From positions 1-29,365 of the IMG/VR virus record IMGVR_UViG_3300020204_000268: a DNA stretch of 29,365 bases. One strand, written 5' to 3'. This stretch comes from a virus. The translations under genes and the position numbers were made by a program. Each line of letters opens with the position of its first letter. Position 1 is the stretch's first letter. This document shows, piece by piece, positions 8,214 through 13,468 of the stretch. The notes beneath the pieces are model-generated. The model had not been told where the DNA came from. It made no database searches and saw only the letters and a list, made by a program, of their open reading frames with translations.

Positions 8214-8363
8214 ATGCAAACCAGTGCCAAAAAAATCATCAAGCCAGAAAAAACAAAATTTCGAAAGAATGGTGAAGATGAACAAAAGCGACAACTGAAA
8301 AACAAACATCACGATAAGTCATATTATCGCCTTCTAAAACAAGAAAAAGAATATGTCCTATAG
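8214..8363 (+). CDS. Small basic protein (49 residues)
   Basis: I start this gene at the ATG at 8214, preceded by AGGAG at about 8198-8202. The same frame is open further upstream inside the glycosyltransferase gene but has no ribosome site there. The protein is very basic and hydrophilic (MQTSAKKIIKPEKTKF ... KNKHHDKSYYRLLKQEKEYVL). It overlaps the next small gene by 11 bases. No family is recognised; the composition suggests nucleic-acid contact or a disordered adaptor, which is inference. Confidence 0.6.
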   Translation: MQTSAKKIIKPEKTKFRKNGEDEQKRQLKNKHHDKSYYRLLKQEKEYVL

Positions 8364-8520
8364 AGAACATCTCAAACAGCGCATTAGAGAAATTCAATTG
8401 CAAATTGCAAATAGCGAGGGTCAAGCCGAAGCTTTGCAAAAAGAACTTGAACAACTTGAAATGAAAGAGTTTGAGGAAGACTTGCGAGAAGAAAACAATC
8501 AAGTCTTACTCAAAGGCTAA
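8353..8520 (+). CDS. Small coiled-coil protein (55 residues)
   Basis: This gene starts at ATG 8353 inside the 3' end of the preceding gene. It reads MSYREHLKQRIREIQLQIAN, then AEALQKELEQLEMKEFEEDL and a short end NQVLLKG. The regular Leu/Ile heptads with Glu/Lys/Gln predict a helical hairpin or coiled-coil dimer. The overlap with its neighbour and the similar base composition support it as a real gene although it is short. Its stop is directly followed by the TGTTGT...ACAACA hairpin. Function unknown. Confidence 0.6.
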   Translation: MSYREHLKQRIREIQLQIANSEGQAEALQKELEQLEMKEFEEDLREENNQVLLKG

Positions 8521-8538
8521 TGTTGTAAAAAAACAACA
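8521..8538 (+). other. Intergenic hairpin 1 of the repeated hairpin-promoter module
   Basis: TGTTGT (8521-8526), a six-A loop and ACAACA (8533-8538) form a 6-bp stem directly after a stop codon. TTGACA follows seven bases later. The same arrangement recurs at 8953 and 10275. It has no downstream U-tract, so it is a weak terminator at best and may act as an RNA stabiliser. Confidence 0.6.
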
Positions 8539-8544
8539 GAGCTC

Positions 8545-8572
8545 TTGACAATTTAGCCATTTGCTATAAAAT
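8545..8572 (+). promoter_or_regulatory. Sigma70-type promoter, probably giving a leaderless mRNA
   Basis: TTGACA (8545-8550), a 16-base spacer starting ATTTAGCC, and TAAAAT (8567-8572). Seven bases after the -10 box is 8579, the A of the next ATG. There is no ribosome site between them. Confidence 0.7.
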
Positions 8573-8578
8573 GGCATC

Positions 8579-8962
8579 ATGCAAATTTTAAAAGAAACTA
8601 CAGTGTGGAACACGGATTATCCCGTGGCTAATCACACATATTTACTGGATAATCATAATCGGTTAATCGCATATGCTCGAGCCGATAATAACGAAATCAT
8701 TATCAGTAAATCTCAATCTATTACTATCGATAAACGATATAGAACATTTAAAATAGTAAATCATCTTGGTTTACAGAAACTAATTAAAACTGAAAAACAA
8801 GATGGTGTTCGAATATTTAAAGTGCAGTCTGGTCAAAAAGTATATAATGTCGAAATTCGAGAGAATGGGTATATTTGCACTTGCACTGGATTTAGTTTTC
8901 GTGGAAAATGTAAACACGGCGCGGCTGTTGTAGAAAAACTACAGTCTAAAAGTGTTGCTTAA
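8579..8962 (+). CDS. SWIM-type zinc-finger protein
   Basis: This 127-residue protein ends with a compact SWIM-like zinc motif: C100-x-C102, TGFSFRGK, then C111-x-H113 (the CxC...CxH pattern). SWIM domains bind DNA or protein and occur, for example, in transposase-associated and recombination-mediator proteins. The first ~90 residues form a probably beta-rich domain (TYLLDNHNRLIAYARADNNE; VRIFKVQSGQKVYNVEIREN) that I do not recognise. Its own promoter places the transcription start on or next to the ATG. The stop codon lies in the loop of the next hairpin module. A role in early takeover of host DNA or RNA functions is plausible but inferred. Confidence 0.75.
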   Translation: MQILKETTVWNTDYPVANHTYLLDNHNRLIAYARADNNEIIISKSQSITIDKRYRTFKIVNHLGLQKLIKTEKQDGVRIFKVQSGQKVYNVEIRENGYICTCTGFSFRGKCKHGAAVVEKLQSKSVA

Positions 8963-8970
8963 ATACAACA
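8953..8970 (+). other. Intergenic hairpin 2 of the repeated module
   Basis: TGTTG (8953-8957) pairs with CAACA (8966-8970) around an 8-base loop holding the TAA stop (8960-8962) of the SWIM gene. TTGACA begins 10 bases after the stem. Confidence 0.55.
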
Positions 8971-8980
8971 GCAAAAACAC

Positions 8981-9008
8981 TTGACAATTGCCGAGTCCTG
9001 CGTATAAT
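8981..9008 (+). promoter_or_regulatory. Consensus sigma70 promoter with leaderless start
   Basis: Perfect TTGACA (8981-8986), a 16-base spacer beginning ATTGCC, and perfect TATAAT (9003-9008). The predicted start at about 9015-9016 coincides with the ATG at 9016. An earlier ATG at 9007 overlaps the -10 box and could not be transcribed from this promoter. Confidence 0.85.
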
Positions 9009-9015
9009 GGACTGC

Positions 9016-9270
9016 ATGATGAAAAGAGATAGTAAATCACAAATCGCTTGGGAAATGCAAGCGTACGGTTCGACCAAGAGTGATATTCTTGAGTCGGTTA
9101 AAGATTCAATTACTTTCAAGTTTTCAGGACCTGGTATGGTGGTTATGTCATACCTTTCTGATTCTCAGGAAGTTATGGCATTCGGTGATACTGAGCGTGC
9201 TCGTCAGTATGTCAATATCGCCAAAATGTTAATTGCTGAGTTTCATCTCGGTTTTAATTCACAAGTTTAA
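9016..9270 (+). CDS. Small hypothetical protein (84 residues)
   Basis: The ATG at 9016 (or the adjacent 9019) is chosen because the promoter's -10 box covers the ATG at 9007. The protein starts MMKRDSKSQIAWEMQAYGST and has a mixed alpha/beta look: SGPGMVVMSYLSDSQEVMA in the middle, and a C-terminal helix with DTERARQYVNIAKMLIAEF. There is no signal or membrane segment. I recognise no family. It is the first gene of a small unit with the next gene, whose ribosome site overlaps its 3' end. Confidence 0.65.
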   Translation: MMKRDSKSQIAWEMQAYGSTKSDILESVKDSITFKFSGPGMVVMSYLSDSQEVMAFGDTERARQYVNIAKMLIAEFHLGFNSQV

Positions 9271-9280
9271 GGATTTTATC

Positions 9281-9658
9281 ATGGCTTACATGAATCAAGA
9301 AATGAAGGCTACCATCGCTAAGAACCTAAAGCCGGTTCTGAAGAAGTTCGGTATTAAGGGTACGCTTTCGGTGCGTAATCACTCGACCATTGTGCTGACG
9401 CTCAAGTCTGGCAAGGTTGATTTTTTTACTGACTATGGCGACCGTGAAGATGCTCGCAAGTTTGGCATTGATGTAAATCCTTATTGGTTCCATGAACACT
9501 TTACCGGCACTTCTAAGGTATTTTTGACAGAAGCTTTTAAGGCTATGAAGAGTGCCAATTGGTATGATGAATCGGATATTCAAACTGATTATTTCAATAC
9601 TGCATACTACTTTCGAATCAATGTTGGTAAGTGGAACAAACCTTACATTACGGCATAA
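9281..9658 (+). CDS. Conserved phage hypothetical (MNQEMKATIAKNL... family)
   Basis: I start at ATG 9281, preceded by AAGGA; the frame is open upstream but lacks a ribosome site there. The 125-residue protein has MNQEMKATIAKNLKPVLKKF, then GTLSVRNHSTIVLTLKSGKV, a central VNPYWFHEHF and a C-terminal YYFRINVGKWNKPYITA. This pattern is familiar from many unrelated large phages, where it is always hypothetical. It is soluble and mixed alpha/beta. The composition is noticeably richer in GC-ending codons than the genes near 24000-27000. Function unknown. Confidence 0.75.
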   Translation: MAYMNQEMKATIAKNLKPVLKKFGIKGTLSVRNHSTIVLTLKSGKVDFFTDYGDREDARKFGIDVNPYWFHEHFTGTSKVFLTEAFKAMKSANWYDESDIQTDYFNTAYYFRINVGKWNKPYITA

Positions 9659-9661
9659 ACA

Positions 9662-9817
9662 ATGATTCGCTTGATTCTTGGTTTTTTTCTTTTGTTTGGT
9701 GTGGCTGGCACAATAGATGCCGACCAAAATATTGGTCTGGTAATATTGTGCATTGTTGCCGCATCTGGCATGGGTTTGATGTATTCTGGCCTCTCCAGTG
9801 TCAAGTTTGAAGAATGA
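9662..9817 (+). CDS. Small two-helix membrane protein (51 residues)
   Basis: An open frame fits exactly between its neighbours: ATG 9662 is three bases after the upstream stop, and its TGA overlaps the next ATG. The protein is MIRLILGFFLLFGVAGTI, a short polar turn (DADQNI), then GLVILCIVAASGMGLMYSG and a charged end KFEE. This predicts a two-helix hairpin in the inner membrane. It has no clear ribosome site and may depend on coupling. Function unknown. Confidence 0.55.
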   Translation: MIRLILGFFLLFGVAGTIDADQNIGLVILCIVAASGMGLMYSGLSSVKFEE

Positions 9818-10158
9818 TTATTCATACTCATCAAAAATCTAAAAAGCACAAGCTCAATGCTAAGCAGCGTGAGCTTCGTGATTCTTGGAATGAATTAGTG
9901 CAAAAGCACGCACCAAAAAAACCTCTGAAGGCTGTCAAAGTGATGTTGTCGCCGGTTGTGACAGGCTCTGTTATTCGTGAAAATCCAAATTATCCTAGTC
10001 TTTCATCTTTTGTTCCTGGCGGTGGTTGCACAAAACCAATACATGGCAAAGTGTACACTGGCACGGCTATGAAAGGTATTGGTACTTTGCACAAGAGCAA
10101 TGCTGTACCAATTTTTACTGATGAAGAAGCTCGTGACCAAGCAAATATGCGTAGATAA
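9814..10158 (+). CDS. Conserved small phage protein (MIIHTHQKSKK...)
   Basis: This 114-residue protein overlaps the preceding gene by four bases. It has a basic, disordered N-terminal half (HTHQKSKKHKLNAKQRELRD). The well-ordered C-terminal motifs are GGCTKPIHGKVYTGTAMKG, IGTLHKSNAVPIFTDEEA and a terminal ANMRR. The same C-terminal signature is widespread in phages of very different hosts, as I recall, always without a function. It has no membrane segment. It is the central member of the small-gene run 8214-11214. Confidence 0.7.
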   Translation: MIIHTHQKSKKHKLNAKQRELRDSWNELVQKHAPKKPLKAVKVMLSPVVTGSVIRENPNYPSLSSFVPGGGCTKPIHGKVYTGTAMKGIGTLHKSNAVPIFTDEEARDQANMRR

Positions 10159-10159
10159 A

Positions 10160-10285
10160 ATGGAAATTACTTTAACACAACCAATCATTTTTATGTTAGG
10201 CGCCTTTATTGGTGCTCTATTTGGTCGCCTTGTAACTTTTGGTGTGATGGCGCTTTCGTTTTTAATTTTTTTGTTGTTGCGTTAA
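10160..10285 (+). CDS. Small membrane protein (41 residues)
   Basis: ATG 10160 follows the previous stop by one base. The product is MEITLTQ followed by two hydrophobic stretches (PIIFMLGAFIGALFG; LVTFGVMALSFLIFLLL) and one terminal Arg. It is almost wholly membrane-embedded. The stop (10283-10285) lies inside the loop of the next hairpin module. It is short, so confidence rests on the exact fit between genes. Function unknown. Confidence 0.5.
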   Translation: MEITLTQPIIFMLGAFIGALFGRLVTFGVMALSFLIFLLLR

Positions 10286-10292
10286 TACAACA
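10275..10292 (+). other. Intergenic hairpin 3 of the repeated module
   Basis: TGTTG (10275-10279) pairs with CAACA (10288-10292) around an 8-base loop that again contains the upstream gene's TAA. TTGACA starts four bases later. The architecture is the same as at 8953. Confidence 0.55.
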
Positions 10293-10295
10293 GCC

Positions 10296-10323
10296 TTGAC
10301 AATTGCCAATTTTCTGTTATAAT
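10296..10323 (+). promoter_or_regulatory. Consensus sigma70 promoter with near-leaderless start
   Basis: Perfect TTGACA (10296-10301), a 16-base spacer beginning ATTGCC and perfect TATAAT (10318-10323). The start predicted at about 10330 is two bases before the ATG at 10332, leaving no room for a ribosome site. The -35 and ATTGCC bases match the 8981 promoter exactly. Confidence 0.85.
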
Positions 10324-10331
10324 GTTTCACA

Positions 10332-10592
10332 ATGAACAGTGAACAAATTCAACAAAAAGTTTACGATTGGGCTCTCGGTAAGAATTTTACTGCGCCCTAC
10401 GGCGTATTGATGGGCGAGCACACTAGTCAAAAGGGCGCAAAATATCGTGCTGTAACTTTTGGTCGTGCGAGAACTTTGGACGCTACTGTTGAAATTTACA
10501 ATCGAAATTTTATTCTGTTACGCACCAGTGCTTACGGTACAGAAATTTTTAATGATGTTGCTACTTTGATGGCTAAATTGGAAACTTTATGA
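10332..10592 (+). CDS. Small hypothetical protein (86 residues)
   Basis: First gene after a consensus promoter. The protein reads MNSEQIQQKVYDWALGKNFT, then VLMGEHTSQKGAKYRAVTFG, TLDATVEIYNRNFILLRTS and a short end helix ATLMAKLETL. The alternating pattern suggests a small alpha-beta fold with one sheet. No signal, zinc or nucleotide motif is visible, and no family is recognised. Its stop overlaps the next ATG (ATGA), so the next gene is coupled to it. Confidence 0.65.
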   Translation: MNSEQIQQKVYDWALGKNFTAPYGVLMGEHTSQKGAKYRAVTFGRARTLDATVEIYNRNFILLRTSAYGTEIFNDVATLMAKLETL

Positions 10593-10765
10593 CTCGTTTT
10601 GAAATGATAGAAAAGATTGCACAATACAATGTGGAATCTATGACAGTAACTAACCTAGAAAAAATTGCTTTCGTTCATCTTTGTGTTGATTTAAACAATT
10701 TGTCTGATAGTGAATTAGTAAAAAAAGTGAAGGAGATAGAATCTTATGATTCGCAAGAAATCTAA
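10589..10765 (+). CDS. Small helical protein (58 residues)
   Basis: The start ATG overlaps the preceding stop by four bases, and the end overlaps the next gene by 20 bases. The protein reads MTRFEMIEKIAQYNVESMTV, TNLEKIAFVHLCVDLNNLSD and SELVKKVKEIESYDSQEI. It is predicted to be three short helices with a single Cys. The overlaps on both sides and uniform codon use support translation. Function unknown. Confidence 0.55.
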   Translation: MTRFEMIEKIAQYNVESMTVTNLEKIAFVHLCVDLNNLSDSELVKKVKEIESYDSQEI

Positions 10766-10970
10766 ATCTCGTGGTCGTACCGTAATTGATTTGACCGGTC
10801 CGCAAGGCAATGCCTTTTATTTGCTAGGTGTTGTTCGAAGCACATTCGCTCGCTCGGGCGCTCGTGAGCTAGGTGAATCAATTTGTGAAGAAATGATGAG
10901 AGGTGATTATGAACACCTATTGAAAACTTTCGATTTGCACCTTGGTGACCACTTTATTTTGGAGCGTTAA
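10746..10970 (+). CDS. Conserved small phage protein (MIRKKSKSRGRTVIDLTGPQG)
   Basis: This 74-residue protein has a good ribosome site (AAGGAG near 10730-10735), although it starts inside the preceding gene. It begins with a basic stretch MIRKKSKSRGR, then the motif VIDLTGPQGNAFYLLGVV, and a helical end with EEMMRGDYEHLLKTFDLHLG. The same order of motifs (TGPxGNA...MMxGDYE) is familiar from other large phages, with no known role. It is soluble, with no signal. Confidence 0.7.
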   Translation: MIRKKSKSRGRTVIDLTGPQGNAFYLLGVVRSTFARSGARELGESICEEMMRGDYEHLLKTFDLHLGDHFILER

Positions 10971-10971
10971 A

Positions 10972-11214
10972 ATGACCAAACTTCGTGATTTTCGATCTCC
11001 GCCTTGGGAAGTCTCTTTGTATAAAAAAATTCCTATGGTAAAATACAATCGTGAATCAATTAAACTTATTCGTGAAATCGTCGGAGAACCAATTCGTGTT
11101 CGTTTTCGTGGACCTCGGCCGGCTAATTCTGGCCGTTCGTTTGTTACTCGGCAATCCAGTTGTCTGAAGCAAGATGCGGTAACTTTTGCCGTATACCGCG
11201 ATACTCGGCGATAA
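10972..11214 (+). CDS. Conserved small basic phage protein (FRGPRP motif)
   Basis: I start at ATG 10972, preceded by GGAGCG and two bases after the upstream stop; an upstream GTG frame extension is less likely. The 80-residue basic protein has MVKYNRESIKLIREIVGEPI, then VRFRGPRPANSGRSF and a C-terminal CLKQDAVTFAVYRDTRR. The RFRGPRP...AxTFAVY pattern is one I have seen in cyanophage-type genomes. It may bind nucleic acid given its charge, which is inference. It ends the small-gene unit that began at 10332. Confidence 0.7.
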   Translation: MTKLRDFRSPPWEVSLYKKIPMVKYNRESIKLIREIVGEPIRVRFRGPRPANSGRSFVTRQSSCLKQDAVTFAVYRDTRR

Positions 11215-11226
11215 TGCAAATTGCTC

Positions 11227-11255
11227 TTGACACTTGCTCATGCCTGTGTTACACT
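11227..11255 (+). promoter_or_regulatory. Sigma70-type promoter for the 11289 gene
   Basis: TTGACA (11227-11232), a 17-base spacer and TACACT (11250-11255). The start near 11262 leaves a normal leader with the ribosome site GAAAGGA (11275-11281), unlike the leaderless promoters upstream. Confidence 0.7.
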
Positions 11256-11288
11256 GTAATCTCAAAATTAAATTGAAAGGACTATATT

Positions 11289-11744
11289 ATGCCTCGTGGA
11301 AAATCTATTAAACTCAAGCCGTTTCAAAAGTTGCTAACTGTTCTTGTCTCTGGCAAGCCTGTAACTGTTGAAGAAATTGATGCGACTCTCGGTAAAGAAA
11401 TTTACATGTATCGCCTCTCAACTTATATTTGGCACATTAAGACAAATGCCAATGGCGTTGTCAGGGCTGTCAAAGACGGTCGCAAAGTAACTGCGTATCA
11501 AATCGTCAATGTAAAAGAGATGGAAGAATATCTCAAGCGCACTGGCGTTACTAAGAGTGGCTTCGAACCTGGTAAGGTCGAAAAGAAGCCCTCAATTGCT
11601 AAGCTTGCCGATCTAAAGGCAAAGCCGGTCAAGAAGGTTAAGACTTCTGTGAAGAAGGCTGATCCTGTTCAGCCCGTTGAAGCAGTTCAACCTGTTGCTG
11701 ACAAAATGACCATCGTTGAAGTTACCGAAACTTCAGCTGAATAA
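11289..11744 (+). CDS. Probable winged-helix DNA-binding protein with Lys/Pro-rich tail
   Basis: This 151-residue protein has its own promoter and a strong ribosome site. Residues 1-85 look like a small helix-turn-helix or winged-helix unit: IKLKPFQKLLTVLVSGKPVT, EEIDATLGKEIYMYRLSTYI, then WHIKTNANGVVRAVKDGRKV and TAYQIVN (the wing). Residues about 100-140 are a flexible Lys/Pro/Val tail (KAKPVKKVKTSVKKADPVQP), ending in an acidic strand. Close matches to the first half occur in cyanophages, from memory. A regulatory or DNA-packaging role is inferred. A structured RNA region follows directly. Confidence 0.65.
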   Translation: MPRGKSIKLKPFQKLLTVLVSGKPVTVEEIDATLGKEIYMYRLSTYIWHIKTNANGVVRAVKDGRKVTAYQIVNVKEMEEYLKRTGVTKSGFEPGKVEKKPSIAKLADLKAKPVKKVKTSVKKADPVQPVEAVQPVADKMTIVEVTETSAE

Positions 11745-11759
11745 TATATACATATAATC

Positions 11760-11831
11760 GGGGGAGTAGCGTAACGGACACGCTCACTCTTAAACAACAG
11801 CTGACTGTCGGGAAGATAGACAACGTGCCCC
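11760..11831 (+). ncRNA. Structured RNA region of unknown type (tRNA-like 5' half)
   Basis: This 72-base intergenic segment has three visible helices. One is an extended hairpin (11762-11772 with 11780-11791, one bulged C, loop AACGGAC). Another is a 4-bp hairpin ACAG/CTGT (11797-11808). The third is a closing GGGG (11760-11763) with CCCC (11828-11831), which competes with the first hairpin for two G's. The start looks like the acceptor and D-arm of a tRNA, but there is no anticodon stem and no TTCGA-type T-arm, so I do not call a tRNA. It lies 18 bases before the next start codon, so it could act as a 5'-leader switch or a decayed tRNA. Confidence 0.4.
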
Positions 11832-11849
11832 TTATCCTAGGTTTGTATT

Positions 11850-12416
11850 ATGAATATTTTCTACCTAGATCGTGATCCTAAAACTTGTGCTGAAATGCAC
11901 CTCGACAAGCATGTGGTCAAAATGATCATTGAGTATGGACAACTTATGTCTACGGCTCATCGTTTTCTTGATGGTCATATGTATCTTGACAAGACGGCTA
12001 ATGGTCGATCTATCAAACGATGGCGTGTTAAAGATGATATAGAAGATATTTTGATGAAAGCTTCACATATCAATCATCCGTCAGCCATATGGGCTCGCGC
12101 AACACGCCAAAATTATATTTGGTTTCATCGTATGTGGTATTATCTTTGTAAAGAATACACTTATCGTTATGAAAAAATTCACTCTGTAGAAACACGGCTT
12201 GGTCAAGTGCTTTATCTTCCACCCGAAAATATTGCTCCTGGTGATTTTTATCCTCCGACTCCAGCCATGCCAAATGAATGCAAAATACCAAATAATTCTT
12301 TAGCATCTTATCACAAATATTACATAGAGCGTAAAAATCATTTCGCCAAGTGGACTAAGCGTGATGTTCCGTTTTGGTTCTCAGAAGGACTAAATAAACA
12401 TAATGCCAACTTATAG
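11850..12416 (+). CDS. Conserved phage protein with HLDKHVVKM motif
   Basis: The 188-residue protein starts MNIFYLDRDPKTCAEMHLDK, followed by HVVKMIIEYGQLMSTAHRFL. It continues with HINHPSAIWARATRQNYIWF and ends with a Pro-rich stretch (FYPPTPAMPNECKIP) and a helical YHKYYIERKNHFAKW. The N-terminal signature is very common in T4-like aquatic phages. Some relatives are labelled as pyrimidine-dimer glycosylase-like, but I cannot see the T4 DenV active site and do not adopt that. The many conserved His and acidic residues (D21, H20, K22, H23) hint at an enzyme. It overlaps the next gene by 14 bases. Confidence 0.75.
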   Translation: MNIFYLDRDPKTCAEMHLDKHVVKMIIEYGQLMSTAHRFLDGHMYLDKTANGRSIKRWRVKDDIEDILMKASHINHPSAIWARATRQNYIWFHRMWYYLCKEYTYRYEKIHSVETRLGQVLYLPPENIAPGDFYPPTPAMPNECKIPNNSLASYHKYYIERKNHFAKWTKRDVPFWFSEGLNKHNANL

Positions 12417-12699
12417 ATTTGTGAACATTGAAACTGATGAAGAGTTTGAGGATTTTTTGACCAATTCTCGTAAAGAAGAGTTGTTAGAAAAAAACCAACA
12501 TATTCGCCAGTTGCCATCTGCGCCTGCTATTATCAGTAGTTCCGGTAGCCTCGACTCGAAAACTGATGATACTTGGAAAGAGGTTTTAGCGAAAGTTTCT
12601 GAAGCCCATCCCGACAGTCCTCTTGCGTCAAGATATGGCAAGAAAACAATACATCAGGCGAAAGCTCGAGATATTTTTAACAAGTGGAAAAATAACTAG
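12403..12699 (+). CDS. FmdB-like phage protein lacking the zinc cysteines
   Basis: The 98-residue protein opens with MPTYRFVNIETDEEFEDFLT, which resembles the N-terminal strand of FmdB-family regulatory proteins (MPTYxYxC...). The CxxC pairs of the usual zinc ribbon are absent. After HIRQLPSAPAIISSSGSLDS comes WKEVLAKVSEAHPDSPLASR and a basic end. Similar Cys-less versions occur in cyanophages, from memory. It overlaps the upstream gene by 14 bases and is followed by a strong terminator, so it ends this transcription unit. Function unknown. Confidence 0.7.
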   Translation: MPTYRFVNIETDEEFEDFLTNSRKEELLEKNQHIRQLPSAPAIISSSGSLDSKTDDTWKEVLAKVSEAHPDSPLASRYGKKTIHQAKARDIFNKWKNN

Positions 12700-12726
12700 A
12701 TGATGAGTTTGTATTTTTCATCAACC

Positions 12727-12763
12727 AGAGAGATAACCAATACATTTGGTGTCTCTCTTTTTT
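12727..12763 (+). terminator. Rho-independent terminator
   Basis: AGAGAGA (12727-12733) pairs with TCTCTCT (12752-12758), continued by ACCAA/TTGGT inside the stem, followed by a T-run to 12763. A second, weaker hairpin TGATGA/TCATCA lies just before it (12701-12723). Confidence 0.85.
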
Positions 12764-12784
12764 ATTTCCAAAAAGGTAGAACTA

Positions 12785-13468
12785 ATGGCAAAAAAACTAC
12801 AGAATCAACAAAACCATTTTTCTTTAAGAAGAATCAAGCCGTTGACCTTAAATCAAGAGGACACATTTAACGCCTTTAATGAAGGCAAACATTTACTTTT
12901 ACATGGTGTTGCCGGAACAGGTAAAACATTTATAACACTTTACTTAGCATTAAATGAAGTTCTAAAAGGAAATTCTCTTCAAGATAAAATAGTTATCATT
13001 CGCTCTGTAGTCCCAAGTCGAGACATGGGATTTTTACCAGGAAATGTAAAAGAAAAAACAAAAGTATACGAAGAACCATACCGAGAAATTTGTGATGATC
13101 TATTTGGTCGTGGCGATGGTTATGATATACTAAAGACTAAAAAACTTATTGAATTCGGCACAACTTCATATTTAAGAGGTGTAACCTTCAAGAATGCCAT
13201 TGTAATGGTTGACGAATCGCAAAATATGAATTACCATGAGCTTGATACAATCATTACACGAATTGGTGATAACTGCCGTATTGTGTTTTGTGGTGATTAC
13301 CGACAAAGTGATTTAAATTCAAAAGAACGAACAGGTTTGCTTGAGTTTATGAAAATCATAGATAAAATGGGATGTTTTGATAAGATTGAATTTGGTGTTG
13401 AAGATATTGTTCGATCTGAATTGGTAAAAAATTATATTGTGACTAAATTGGAATTAGGTTTTGCGTAA
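12785..13468 (+). CDS. phoH: PhoH-family ATPase
   Basis: The ATG at 12785, preceded by AAAAGGTAG, gives a 227-residue protein. It has a Walker A motif GVAGTGKT (41-48), the following VVPSRDMGFLPGNVKEK block typical of PhoH, a Walker B IVMVDESQN (139-147) and a late CGDYRQSDL motif. These match the PhoH family (RNA-binding or helicase-like ATPases), common in marine and freshwater phages. Its role in infection is not settled; RNA metabolism is the usual proposal. It follows a strong terminator, so it likely has its own promoter in the short gap, though none is obvious. It overlaps the next gene by eight bases. Confidence 0.92.
   Translation: MAKKLQNQQNHFSLRRIKPLTLNQEDTFNAFNEGKHLLLHGVAGTGKTFITLYLALNEVLKGNSLQDKIVIIRSVVPSRDMGFLPGNVKEKTKVYEEPYREICDDLFGRGDGYDILKTKKLIEFGTTSYLRGVTFKNAIVMVDESQNMNYHELDTIITRIGDNCRIVFCGDYRQSDLNSKERTGLLEFMKIIDKMGCFDKIEFGVEDIVRSELVKNYIVTKLELGFA

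Noticed and set aside
9007-9018. ATG at 9007 as start of the 9016 gene
   Set aside because: It lies inside the TATAAT box of the promoter and would precede the transcription start.
9233-9280. Upstream ATG at 9233 as start of the 9281 gene
   Set aside because: It has no ribosome site, overlaps the preceding gene by 38 bases and adds a poorly conserved hydrophobic stretch; ATG 9281 follows AAGGA.
11760-11835. A tRNA gene
   Set aside because: The 5' side looks like an acceptor and D-arm, and CTTAAAC could be an anticodon loop. Its flanks (TCACT/AACAG) do not pair, the acceptor strands mismatch after four G-C pairs, and there is no T-arm.
12390-12397. CTAAATAA as a late promoter before the 12403 gene
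   Set aside because: It lies in the end of the upstream coding region, only six bases before an overlapping start; more likely coding sequence.
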